This document shows, piece after piece, positions 7,722-13,912 of a stretch of DNA of 64,000 bases. The first letter of the stretch is position 1. Each line of letters begins with the position of its first letter. Source of the stretch: Halolamina litorea. GTDB taxonomy: Archaea > Halobacteriota > Halobacteria > Halobacteriales > Haloferacaceae. The stretch is from positions 434,001 to 498,000 of the forward strand of contig NZ_JANHGR010000001.1 in assembly GCF_026616205.1 (NCBI RefSeq), given 5' to 3'. The notes beneath the pieces are model-generated. The model had not been told where the DNA came from. It ran no database searches and worked only from the letters and a program-made list of their open reading frames with translations. The position numbers and the translations under genes are program-made.

Positions 7722-8819
7722 ATGACGGAGAGCACACCCCAGCGAGTGCAGAAGTCGTTCCTGCGCTACCAACACCTGTTCGTCTTCGCCGCGCCCGTGC
7801 TGTTCGTCGTCGGCGTCTACCTCGGTGCGCCGACGCCGGCCGACGTCGGCACCGGCTACTGGCTTGAGTACTGGTGGCTCTTCCCTTTCTTCCTGCTGGG
7901 GGCGACCATCGTCAACACCGTCGGCATCAGCGGCTCGGCGCTGTTCGTGCCGTTCCTGATCTTCCTGTTCCCGCCGTTAGCGGGCGAGACGCTGAGCCCC
8001 GAGACGCTCGTGAAGGTCGGCCTCATCAGCGAGTCGTTCGGCCTCTCTTCGTCCGCGGTCGCGTTCATCCAGTACGGGCTGGTCGACCGCCGACTGGCGG
8101 CGACGCTCGTCGCCGGGGGGCTCCCGTTCGTCGTGGGCGGGGCGCTGCTCTCCTTCGTCATCCCGGCGCCGCTGTTCCACGCGGCGCTGGGGCTGGCGCT
8201 CATCGCGGCCTCCGTGCTCATGCTCAAAGCCGACCTGAGCCACGAGGAACCAGACGGCGCCGGCGAATCGACCGACGACGCTGAGGCCGCCGCCGACGGC
8301 TCGGGCGAGCCTGAACTGCCCGACGACGCCGGCAAACCCGGCGAGGCCGGCGTCGCCATGGAGGAGGGCAACATCACGCGGGTCGACCGCGAGGGCGACA
8401 CCTACTACTACACGTGGTCGGGCTACCTCGAACGGTTCGCGAACTACAGCGTCGGCGGCGTGTTCCAGGGGCTCGCCGGCTTCGGCATCGGCGAACTGGG
8501 GATCATCTCCCAGCTCCGAACCGACGTGCCCGTCCGCGTCGCCATCGGGACGAACCATATCGTCGTCGCGGTCACGGCAGTCATCGCCTCGCTGGTCCAC
8601 GTCTTCGGCGGACAGTACGTCCCCGGCGGGCACACCCTCAGCCTCGCCTCGACGCCGTGGAACATGGTCGTCTTCACCGTCCCCGCGACGGTCACGGGCG
8701 GACAGATCGCGCCGTACGTCTCGAACGCCATCGACACGGAACTGATCCAGAAGGGTGTCGGTGCGCTCTTCGCGGTCATCGCGGTCGCGCTGTTCCTGAT
8801 GGCCACGGGCGCGTTCTGA
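7722..8819 (+). CDS. TSUP (TauE/SafE) family transporter
   Basis: A 365-residue integral membrane protein of the sulfite-exporter TauE/SafE family. The fold's two hydrophobic repeats are present: first half from about residue 20 (FVFAAPVLFVVGVYLGAP) through VGISGSALFVPFLIFLFPP, second half from about residue 245 with GVFQGLAGFGIGELGIISQL and ATNHIV-type sequence (IGTNHIVVAVTAVIASLVH). Between the halves is a long acidic cytosolic loop (about residues 170-240, EEPDGAGESTDDAEAAADG), typical of haloarchaeal salt adaptation. Likely exports a sulfur-containing anion or organic acid; substrate unresolved. It is followed 72 nt later by a universal stress gene. Confidence 0.87.
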   Translation: MTESTPQRVQKSFLRYQHLFVFAAPVLFVVGVYLGAPTPADVGTGYWLEYWWLFPFFLLGATIVNTVGISGSALFVPFLIFLFPPLAGETLSPETLVKVGLISESFGLSSSAVAFIQYGLVDRRLAATLVAGGLPFVVGGALLSFVIPAPLFHAALGLALIAASVLMLKADLSHEEPDGAGESTDDAEAAADGSGEPELPDDAGKPGEAGVAMEEGNITRVDREGDTYYYTWSGYLERFANYSVGGVFQGLAGFGIGELGIISQLRTDVPVRVAIGTNHIVVAVTAVIASLVHVFGGQYVPGGHTLSLASTPWNMVVFTVPATVTGGQIAPYVSNAIDTELIQKGVGALFAVIAVALFLMATGAF

Positions 8820-8891
8820 GGCGGGTCCCAGCTCCCGCGCCACTCGCCCTCGGGCACAACGTTTCTCCCTGTCCCGCCCCCAGAGGCGACT

Positions 8892-9329
8892 GTGTACGAC
8901 CACATCCTGCTCCCGACCGACGGCAGCGAGGGTGCCGCGGCGGTCGCCGACCACGTCGGCGCTCTCGCCGACCGCTTCGACGCGACGGTCCACGTCCTCG
9001 CGGTCGCCGACACGCGAAACCGGTTCGAGAGCCCCTCCAGTGGCATCGCGCCGGACGTCTGGGAGGAAAGCGAGAACGAACGCGCCGAGGCCGCCGTCGA
9101 GGAGACGGTCGCGACCCTCCCCGACTCCGCCGCGGTGGAGCGCGCCGTCGAGTCGGGCGTCCCCCACGAGGTCATCCTCGACTACGCCGAGGCGTCGGGA
9201 ATGGACGTGATCGTGATGGGCACCCACGGCCGGACGGGGCTGGACCACTACCTCATCGGCAGCGTCGCCGAACGGGTCGTACGGCGGTCGTCGGTGCCGG
9301 TGCTGACTGTGAGAATCGGGGAGGAGTGA
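8892..9329 (+). CDS. Universal stress protein (UspA family)
   Basis: A 145-residue cytosolic Usp domain. Starts YDHILLPTDGSEGA, with the nucleotide-binding loop VIVMGTHGRTGLDHYLIGSVAERVVRRSSVPV (about residues 103-135) that fits the ATP-binding G-2x-G-9x-G-S pattern. The start is GTG, placed at the usual Usp N-terminus. It follows the TSUP gene on the same strand, a frequent pairing of Usp domains with transporters. Its usual role is stress or nucleotide sensing; no partner is proven. Confidence 0.9.
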   Translation: MYDHILLPTDGSEGAAAVADHVGALADRFDATVHVLAVADTRNRFESPSSGIAPDVWEESENERAEAAVEETVATLPDSAAVERAVESGVPHEVILDYAEASGMDVIVMGTHGRTGLDHYLIGSVAERVVRRSSVPVLTVRIGEE

Positions 9330-9369
9330 AGACGCCTCTACAGACCCGGGAGGCCGGGTGAGCGACGGG

Positions 9370-9519
9370 CTACCGGTCCAACGCGTCGACGCGCATCTCC
9401 ACGTAGCGTCGGCCCCACCGCTCGAGGTGGCGGCGGGTCTTCGCGCTGACCCGCCCGAAGAGCGAAGCCCCTTCGGGCGGTGCGTCGGCGTCGGTGGGCG
9501 CGCGGTTCTGTAGGCTCAT
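9370..9519 (-). CDS. Small hypothetical basic protein
   Basis: A 49-residue reading frame from ATG to TAG, reading MSLQNRAPTDADAPPEG and then a basic, probably helical part (RVSAKTRRHLERWGRRYVEMRVDALDR). The basic helix with spaced Arg/Leu could form an amphipathic helix. Codon use is haloarchaeal. A minus-strand AT-rich site near 9550-9556 fits a promoter. No family is recognised. It could be spurious, but both the composition and a clean start favour a real small gene. Confidence 0.5.
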   Translation of the reverse strand: MSLQNRAPTDADAPPEGASLFGRVSAKTRRHLERWGRRYVEMRVDALDR

Positions 9520-9593
9520 TCTATCACGGTCGTTCACACGCTGCCGACATAATGGTGGTGATTACCATACCCGTGCCGTCGACGGCCGCCGCT

Positions 9594-10013
9594 TCACCTG
9601 TCGTTCCCGCTCGTCCGGGTGTACAGCCACGCCCAGCCGATCAGGACGGCCTGTATCGGGAGTCGGACCCACGCCGCGATTCGGGCGGCGTCGGCGAACC
9701 GGTCGGGAACGAGGTCGGGCGCCATGTCTTCGGTCACCATGTAGACGTTCGCTGGGAACACCGCGATCAGTAGCGCGATGATCCCCCACGCGGACACGCG
9801 GCGGGTCCGTTCGAACAGTACGCCGACGCCCAGCACGATCTCGGCGACGCCTGAGAGGTAGACCAGCGCCCGCGGTCGCGGGAGCTGTGGCGGGACGATC
9901 CGTTCGAACGCCCGTGGCGTGAGGAAGTGCGTGACGCCGGCGACGGCGTAGAACAGGCCCATGACCGCCCGGAGTGCGCCACTCCGGCGGGATCCGGTGT
10001 CGGTATCGCTCAT
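9594..10013 (-). CDS. DoxX family membrane protein
   Basis: A 139-residue four-helix membrane protein. Helices: AVMGLFYAVAGVTHFLTP (about 15-32), ALVYLSGVAEIVLGVGVLF (about 48-66), SAWGIIALLIAVFPANVYM (about 72-91) and LPIQAVLIGWAWLYT (about 117-131). The G-V-x-H-F and A-x-E-I-x-L-G motifs are typical of DoxX/DoxD-like proteins. The ATG two codons inside a GTG is preferred. Function in haloarchaea is unproven; DoxX relatives serve in quinone-linked oxidoreductase complexes. It is 43 nt downstream of an alpha/beta hydrolase gene and may share its transcript. Confidence 0.82.
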   Translation of the reverse strand: MSDTDTGSRRSGALRAVMGLFYAVAGVTHFLTPRAFERIVPPQLPRPRALVYLSGVAEIVLGVGVLFERTRRVSAWGIIALLIAVFPANVYMVTEDMAPDLVPDRFADAARIAAWVRLPIQAVLIGWAWLYTRTSGNDR

Positions 10014-10056
10014 CGTCACCGACTCGGCGGGGTCGGGGAAGAAGCTTCCCCGATCC

Positions 10057-10908
10057 TCACTCGGTCTGTGCCGCCAGCGCCTCCGGTGCCGCCCGGAGCA
10101 GCGTCCCCAGGTGGTCGGCGCCGTCGAGGGCGTTGAACGCCGCCGTCGGGAGCCGTTCGCTCAGCCGTCGTGCACCGGCTATCGGGACGTTCGTGTCCGC
10201 CTCGCCGTGCCAGAAGCGCACGTCGGCGTCGACGGCGTCGAAGGGGACGTCCCACGGCGCGGCGGTGTTCCGGAACTCGGTGACGGCGCCCGACCGCGAG
10301 TTCTTGAACGCTTCGAGGAAGTCCGACCGGACGGTTTCCTGAGTCTCCGCCGGCACCGACTCGGGGTCGTCGGTGTACTGTGCGAGCACGAACGAGGGAT
10401 CGAGGCGGCCCGCCAGCCACGCTTGCCCGCGGAACAGCCCACGGAGCAGCGTCGGCGTCGTGTTCGCCAGTCCCGAGAGCACGCGCTGTGGCGTCGGCGT
10501 CTCCTCGGTGACGCTCGGCGGGGTGGTGCCGGCGATGACGTCGACCGACTCGACGCGCTCGGGGTTCGTCGCCGCGAGCGCGAGCGCGTGAGCACCCCCG
10601 CCGGAGAAACCGATCACGCCCGCCGACCCGGCGCCGGCGTCGTCGAGCAGCGCCGTGAGGTACGCCCCGGCGTCGTCAACTGAGCGCTGTGGCCACGGGT
10701 CCGAACCGCCGTAGCCGGGGCGGTCCGGCGCGAGGAGTCGCACGCCGCGTTCGCGCGCATCCCCGTGGAGCAGTTCCCCGAGTACCCGGGAGCCGGGAGT
10801 TCCGTGGAGGAAGAGGACGGGGGTGCCGTCAGCGTCGCCGTACTCGGCGTAGGCGAGTTGTCGGTTTCCGTCGGCGTCGAGCGCCGTGGTGTGGACGGGC
10901 CCCGTCAC
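10057..10908 (-). CDS. Alpha/beta-fold hydrolase
   Basis: A 283-residue hydrolase with a complete catalytic triad. Oxyanion strand: VLFLHGTPGSR (about residue 31); nucleophile elbow GFSGGGAH (Ser about residue 101); acid in WHGEADTNVP (about residue 238); His in LDGADHLG (about residue 267). Cap region is helical (residues 130-220). GTG start, overlapping by GTGA with a possible 36-codon ORF upstream. No signal peptide, so it acts in the cytosol. The family covers esterases, epoxide hydrolases and lactonases; the substrate cannot be chosen. Confidence 0.87.
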   Translation of the reverse strand: MTGPVHTTALDADGNRQLAYAEYGDADGTPVLFLHGTPGSRVLGELLHGDARERGVRLLAPDRPGYGGSDPWPQRSVDDAGAYLTALLDDAGAGSAGVIGFSGGGAHALALAATNPERVESVDVIAGTTPPSVTEETPTPQRVLSGLANTTPTLLRGLFRGQAWLAGRLDPSFVLAQYTDDPESVPAETQETVRSDFLEAFKNSRSGAVTEFRNTAAPWDVPFDAVDADVRFWHGEADTNVPIAGARRLSERLPTAAFNALDGADHLGTLLRAAPEALAAQTE

Positions 10909-11015
10909 TGTTCGAGCCTCCGGCGTTCGTTCGACAGGTCTCGGGCGTCGATCACGGTACGACCGTCGCTACGGACGAACTGCTCGCCGTCGGGACCGAA
11001 TCGGTCGGAGGGCAT
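10905..11015 (-). CDS. Possible 36-residue protein coupled to the alpha/beta hydrolase
   Basis: Short frame from ATG reading MPSDRFGPDGEQFVRSDGRT followed by VIDARDLSNERRRLEQ. Its TGA overlaps the GTG start of the hydrolase gene. Charge and codon use look like a haloarchaeal protein, and an AT-rich stretch (GGTTTTCTCA on the minus strand, near 11035-11048) sits about 25-30 nt upstream. No family recognised; could be a leader peptide controlling the hydrolase. Confidence 0.4.
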   Translation of the reverse strand: MPSDRFGPDGEQFVRSDGRTVIDARDLSNERRRLEQ

Positions 11016-11105
11016 CGACTTCCCAGTTCGGGCGTTTGTGAGAAAACCCACACGATCTCTCGACACGGCCGCGACGCACTCGATACGCTCGTCTGCGGTG
11101 TCTGA

Positions 11106-12128
11106 TCACGGGAGTTCCAGTTCCGCCATCACGCCCGCGTGATCGGAGGGCCAGCGCTCCCCGACGCGGGCGTCCGGATCGTGTCCGACCCGTTCGGCTT
11201 TCCGCGCATCGATGTCCCCATGCGTGAACACGTGGTCGATCCGTCGCCCAAGCGCCAACGTTTCGTTGGTGAGCGTGGGGTGCTGACAACACGTCTCCCC
11301 CTCCTCATCCGGGTTCACAGCGGCGTAGGCGTCGCTGTAGCGTCGCGTCAGGATGTCGTACGCCCGGGTCTTTCCGGTGCTCGGCCCGCTGTTGAAGTCG
11401 CCGACGAGAACGGTCGGGGGATCGCGAAAGCGGATCAGTAGCTCCGACGCCTGTGCGAGTTGGAGAAGCGGGGTACGTCGCGTGGACAGGTGCGTGTTGA
11501 CGAACGTGAACGTGTCCTCGACAGTAGCCGAGCAGTACCCCCGCCCGATGCCGAACTCCCTCCCTCCGGTGTAGTAGGTGCTCGCGTCGTCGGCGCTCGT
11601 TTTCACACCCTCACGAGCCAGGATGACGTCGCTGTTCAGAAACCGAACGCGACCGGGCGCCGACCCACTGCTGACCGGGACCTCGGCGTCGAACGTGTCG
11701 ACGGACGCGACCTCGGTGTACGAGAGCCCCTCCCCTTCGAGCTTCTCGAGGAGTGTCTCGAGGTAATCCCGGGTCGTCGACTCGTCTCCCTGCTCCACGA
11801 AGCGGGCCGCTTCCTGCAGCCCGATCACGTCCGGCTCGACGTCGGCGATCTCGCCCGCCAACCCCTCGGCTCGCTGCTCGAACCGGCTTTCGAGAACGTT
11901 CTGATAGATGCGATCGACCGTCTCCTCGAACTCGCTTTCCGTCTCTGCCTGCAGCACAGGCGCCAGCGCCGATCCGAGGTAGAGGTTCTGAGTCAGGACG
12001 GTCACCCTGTCGGAGGCAGTCGCAGCGACACTGCCGATCCCGTAGAGGCTCGCGCTGGCGAGGGCTGCGCCCGATCTCAGCATCGATCGGCGGGACATCG
12101 AGCGGGACGCGTCAGTTCGTCGGGCCAT
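11106..12128 (-). CDS. Tat-exported endonuclease/exonuclease/phosphatase-family protein
   Basis: A 340-residue EEP-fold phosphodiesterase. The Tat signal reads SRRSMLRSGAALASASLYG (about residues 12-30), with no lipobox Cys, so it is probably released. Metal and catalytic motifs: TQNLYLG (Asn near residue 48), GLQEAARF (Glu near residue 103), FVNTHLS (His near residue 213), VGDFNSGPS (Asp-x-Asn near residue 243), and the terminal SDHAGV (Asp-His near residue 329). All catalytic residues are present. Substrate may be DNA, phospholipid or inositol phosphates; the LYLG start resembles secreted EEP enzymes. Outside the cell it could liberate phosphate (inference). A TATA-like box lies 27-33 nt upstream. 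Confidence 0.88.
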   Translation of the reverse strand: MARRTDASRSMSRRSMLRSGAALASASLYGIGSVAATASDRVTVLTQNLYLGSALAPVLQAETESEFEETVDRIYQNVLESRFEQRAEGLAGEIADVEPDVIGLQEAARFVEQGDESTTRDYLETLLEKLEGEGLSYTEVASVDTFDAEVPVSSGSAPGRVRFLNSDVILAREGVKTSADDASTYYTGGREFGIGRGYCSATVEDTFTFVNTHLSTRRTPLLQLAQASELLIRFRDPPTVLVGDFNSGPSTGKTRAYDILTRRYSDAYAAVNPDEEGETCCQHPTLTNETLALGRRIDHVFTHGDIDARKAERVGHDPDARVGERWPSDHAGVMAELELP

Positions 12129-12152
12129 ATTGGTTATTTGTGAAGTAACACG

Positions 12153-12179
12153 GTCCTAAAGCTATGAACGGCCTAGGAC
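12153..12179 (-). promoter_or_regulatory. Promoter region of the exported EEP gene with inverted repeat
   Basis: The minus-strand TATA-like CTTTAGG (12155-12161) is 27-33 nt upstream of the ATG at 12128, fitting a leaderless transcript. It is framed by the inverted repeat GTCCTA (12153-12158) and TAGGAC (12174-12179), a possible operator overlapping the TATA box. Confidence 0.5.
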
Positions 12180-12338
12180 GCCGAAACCGGGACGTAACTC
12201 GTGAGTCCCCACGCGCACGCTCCCGGTAATCCCGGTCTACTGGCTCCGCTCGCCGGAGTAGCACGCGTAGAATCGTGGGGGTAGCCACGGCCGACGGCCC
12301 ACTCGCTACGGTCGCTCGCGGTGTCGGCCGGTCAAGTA
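12180..12338. other. Non-coding stretch between EEP promoter and tRNA-Phe repeat array
   Basis: No gene is visible. The end (12300-12322, CTCGCTACGGTCGCTCGCGG) contains the same TCGCTACG-type motif that recurs in the repeat array to the right, suggesting that the array's influence extends to here. Confidence 0.4.
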
Positions 12339-12387
12339 TGCTGGCTCCCCGATTTGAACTCCGGAAGACGTGCTCGCTTCGCTGCGC

Positions 12388-12492
12388 GCGACTTCCGTGC
12401 TCGAATCGGCTCGGGGGCGTTTTCACTGCTCACCGCTCGGTCGCTACGCTCCCTCACGAGTTCGTAGGAAAATGCCGCCTCCCCGATTTGAA
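12388..12492. repeat. 105-nt near-perfect direct repeat, copy 1
   Basis: Identical to 12674-12778 except for one base (T versus C in the ...TTCGTAGG... context). It runs from GCGACTTCCGTGCTCGAATC through to the tRNA-Phe 3'-end 20-mer. The match continues leftward to 12345 with an indel in a hairpin region. Confidence 0.9.
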
Positions 12493-12575
12493 ACGCGTGA
12501 GACTCCCTTCGGTCGTCTCACTGTACCCCGCTCGCTACGCTCGCGGGGACGGGGGACAGCTCGATCTTCAGTCGA
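12473..12575 (-). pseudogene. Split, truncated tRNA-Phe pseudogene
   Basis: On the minus strand, 12549-12575 matches 27 nt of the real tRNA-Phe anticodon arm through variable loop exactly (12778-12804), and 12473-12492 matches its last 20 nt. A 56-nt segment (12493-12548) with two hairpins separates them, at the position of the T-loop. The 5' third of the tRNA (acceptor 5' strand and D-arm) is missing. It cannot fold as tRNA. Confidence 0.8.
12497..12548. repeat. Twin hairpins with 11-nt loops inside the tRNA-Phe pseudogene
   Basis: Hairpin 1: GTGAGAC (12497-12503), loop TCCCTTCGGTC, GTCTCAC (12515-12521). Hairpin 2: CCCCGC (12526-12531), loop TCGCTACGCTC, GCGGGG (12543-12548). Both loops are 11 nt and fit TCNCTNCGNTC while the stems differ, so the loop rather than the stem is conserved. 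Confidence 0.75.
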
Positions 12576-12673
12576 AGCTCCCGAATGCGATCCGTGCGGA
12601 AAAGGTATGCCGCCTCCCCGATTTGAACTCCGGAAGACGGTCCGGGATGCTCGCTTCGCTGCGCTCCCGGGCT

Positions 12674-12778
12674 GCGACTTCCGTGCTCGAATCGGCTCGG
12701 GGGCGTTTTCACTGCTCACCGCTCGGTCGCTACGCTCCCTCACGAGTTCGCAGGAAAATGCCGCCTCCCCGATTTGAA
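12674..12778. repeat. 105-nt near-perfect direct repeat, copy 2
   Basis: Second copy of the 12388-12492 repeat; its last 20 nt are the functional 3' end of the tRNA-Phe gene. To its left is the hairpin CCGGGA (12642-12647) / TCCCGG (12665-12670) around a TCGCTTCGCTG core, enclosed by CGGAAG (12631-12636) / CTTCCG (12678-12683). Confidence 0.9.
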
Positions 12779-12832
12779 CGGGGGACAGCTCGATCTTCAG
12801 TCGAGTGCTCTCCCAGTCTGAGCTAAGGCGGC
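12759..12832 (-). tRNA. tRNA-Phe (anticodon GAA)
   Basis: On the minus strand the sequence begins GCCGCCTTAGCTCAGACTGG and ends in AGGCGGC plus discriminator A. The acceptor stem GCCGCCT/AGGCGGC is fully paired; the anticodon stem CTCGA/TCGAG encloses loop CTGAAGA, giving anticodon GAA; the T-arm reads CCCCG-TTCAAAT-CGGGG. No intron and no encoded CCA. A minus-strand TATA-like CCTTAAT at 12861-12867 lies 29-35 nt upstream. It is the only intact copy of the four 3'-end copies in this locus. Confidence 0.95.
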
Positions 12833-12860
12833 GCGCACTCTGAGCGATGGCCGATCCGGC

Positions 12861-12867
12861 ATTAAGG
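12861..12867 (-). promoter_or_regulatory. TATA-like box of tRNA-Phe
   Basis: CCTTAAT on the minus strand, 29-35 nt upstream of the tRNA 5' end, in a locally AT-rich stretch that stands out from the GC-rich background. Confidence 0.5.
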
Positions 12868-12896
12868 ATTTCGAAAAAACCGCGACCCGACGCCGA

Positions 12897-13517
12897 TCAG
12901 TTGACGTTCCGGGTGTCCGTGAACACGTACGTCGCCTCGGCGGTCTCGACGTACGTCTTGATCGTGATCTCGCCGTCGTTCTGCTGGACCTTGTACGCCT
13001 CGCCGTAGCTGAGTTCGACGCGCTTGGTGTCGGTGTAGCGCTCGCCCGACTCCAGGACGCCCACGTCTGAGCTCCCCTGCCAGATCTTGTCGCCACCGGT
13101 GTAGATCTCCGACCGGACGGTGACCTCCTCGGCCGCCGTCGACTGCTGATTGACGATGCTGGCGTTCACGACCCGGCAGGTGTTACCACACTCGGAGATG
13201 TTCTGAATCACGAAGGCGAACGGATCGGGCTGCGGCGTCGCGGTCGCCGTCGTCGAGCCGTCGCCGCTCCCGCCGTCGTCGCTCCCGCCGTCGCCGCCGT
13301 TGTCCGCACCGCCGTCGCCGCCGCCTCCGCCGCTCTCGGTCCCCCCGACGACGACGGTGTTCTCGTACGGCGTGGCCGTCTCGGTACTCTCCCCGCCGAG
13401 CACGCCGCCGTCGTCGCCGCCCGGTGCTGGGCCGAACCCGGTCACCATCGCGCCGGCGATCGCGCCCAGTGCCACCACGACGACGAGCGCCGCGATAGCG
13501 ATGTGTTTCCCCTTCAT
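12897..13517 (-). CDS. Membrane-anchored secreted hypothetical protein
   Basis: A 206-residue protein with an N-terminal uncleaved-signal/anchor helix (HIAIAALVVVVALGAIAGAMVTGF, residues 4-27), a long low-complexity Gly/Asp/Ser/Thr spacer (about residues 30-100) and a C-terminal beta domain with a Cys pair (ISECGNTCRVVNASIVNQ, about 111-128) that could form a disulfide outside. The remainder (EVTVRSEIYTGGDKIWQG, later ITIKTYVETAEATYVF) resembles the immunoglobulin-like or FxLYD-type beta domains found in haloarchaeal surface proteins. No enzyme motif. It is located between the two tRNA genes. Confidence 0.75.
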   Translation of the reverse strand: MKGKHIAIAALVVVVALGAIAGAMVTGFGPAPGGDDGGVLGGESTETATPYENTVVVGGTESGGGGGDGGADNGGDGGSDDGGSGDGSTTATATPQPDPFAFVIQNISECGNTCRVVNASIVNQQSTAAEEVTVRSEIYTGGDKIWQGSSDVGVLESGERYTDTKRVELSYGEAYKVQQNDGEITIKTYVETAEATYVFTDTRNVN

Positions 13518-13755
13518 GTTCCTGCCCGTCGAGACTGCCCCCCGCCCAAAAGGTCTGTTGGCGGTTCGCTCGGATGGTTGACCGTTCCGGCGGCGTCGAC
13601 GCTGTTCGGGCGGGTTCGGACCACCGAGACTGTCGCTCGCTCAGGGGTAGTAGCCTCGGGCGGATTTTTAACCGCGGTCGCTCCCGTTCGCTCCCTGCTT
13701 CAGAATCCGCCCTCGCTGTCACTGCGTCGTGCTCACTTCGTTCGCACAGAAGTAG
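13518..13755. other. Non-coding stretch with a degenerate tRNA-Val 3'-end copy and hairpins
   Basis: At 13655-13667 the 13-mer CTCGGGCGGATTT repeats the tRNA-Val 3' region (13760-13772) at 105-nt spacing, and the following bases (AACCGCGGTC versus AACCACCGGTC) are related. An inverted part, AATCCGCCC, lies at 13704-13712 and can pair with GGGCGGATT. At 13729-13747 GTGC and GCAC enclose the 11-nt loop TCACTTCGTTC, the same loop type as beside tRNA-Phe. No open frame here looks coding. Confidence 0.65.
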
Positions 13756-13829
13756 TGGGCTCGGGCGGATTTGAACCACCGGTCTTCTCCATGTAAAGGA
13801 GACGTCATAGCCAACTAGACCACGAGCCC
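13756..13829 (-). tRNA. tRNA-Val (anticodon UAC)
   Basis: On the minus strand: GGGCTCGTGGTCTAGTTGGC at the 5' end and CGAGCCC plus discriminator A at the 3' end. The acceptor stem GGGCTCG/CGAGCCC pairs completely; the anticodon stem TCTCC/GGAGA encloses TTTACAT, giving anticodon TAC (UAC); the T-arm contains GGTTCAAATCC. No intron is visible. A TATA-like TTATTCG (minus strand, 13854-13860) lies 25-31 nt upstream. Confidence 0.95.
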
Positions 13830-13853
13830 GTAGGCCGAATTCTGCGGGCCGGG

Positions 13854-13860
13854 CGAATAA
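13854..13860 (-). promoter_or_regulatory. TATA-like box of tRNA-Val
   Basis: TTATTCG on the minus strand, 25-31 nt before the tRNA 5' end, the only AT-rich patch in this gap. Confidence 0.5.
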
Positions 13861-13912
13861 CCATTACGCTCTCGTCGCAACGCTTAGCACGCCGGAACCC
13901 CTCCCCCGACGC

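Larger units (their letters stand above)
12339..12778. repeat. Array of four tRNA-Phe 3'-end copies with hairpin-rich spacers
   Basis: The plus-strand 20-mer TGCCGCCTCCCCGATTTGAA (T-arm plus acceptor 3' end of tRNA-Phe) occurs exactly at 12473-12492, 12608-12627 and 12759-12778 (the last inside the gene). A degenerate form (TGCTGGCTCCCCGATTTGAA) is at 12339-12358. Start-to-start spacing is 134, 135 and 151 nt. The first and third spacers share extended sequence; the second carries a piece of the tRNA anticodon region. Such duplicates are expected when elements integrate at a tRNA 3' end, but no integrase is present. Confidence 0.85.

Noticed and set aside
8414-9361. 315-codon open frame covering the end of the TSUP gene and the Usp gene
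   Set aside because: Arg-rich shadow in another frame; both real genes are well supported.
12339-12778. A CRISPR array from the evenly spaced 20-nt repeats
   Set aside because: The repeat is the 3' end of the adjacent tRNA-Phe, the spacers (about 115-130 nt) are too long and share sequence with each other, and no cas gene is present.
12275-12826. Open frame of 183 codons across the repeat array
   Set aside because: It runs through tRNA and pseudo-tRNA sequence; the repeated peptide (PPPRFE, RSLRS) is only the translation of the DNA repeats.
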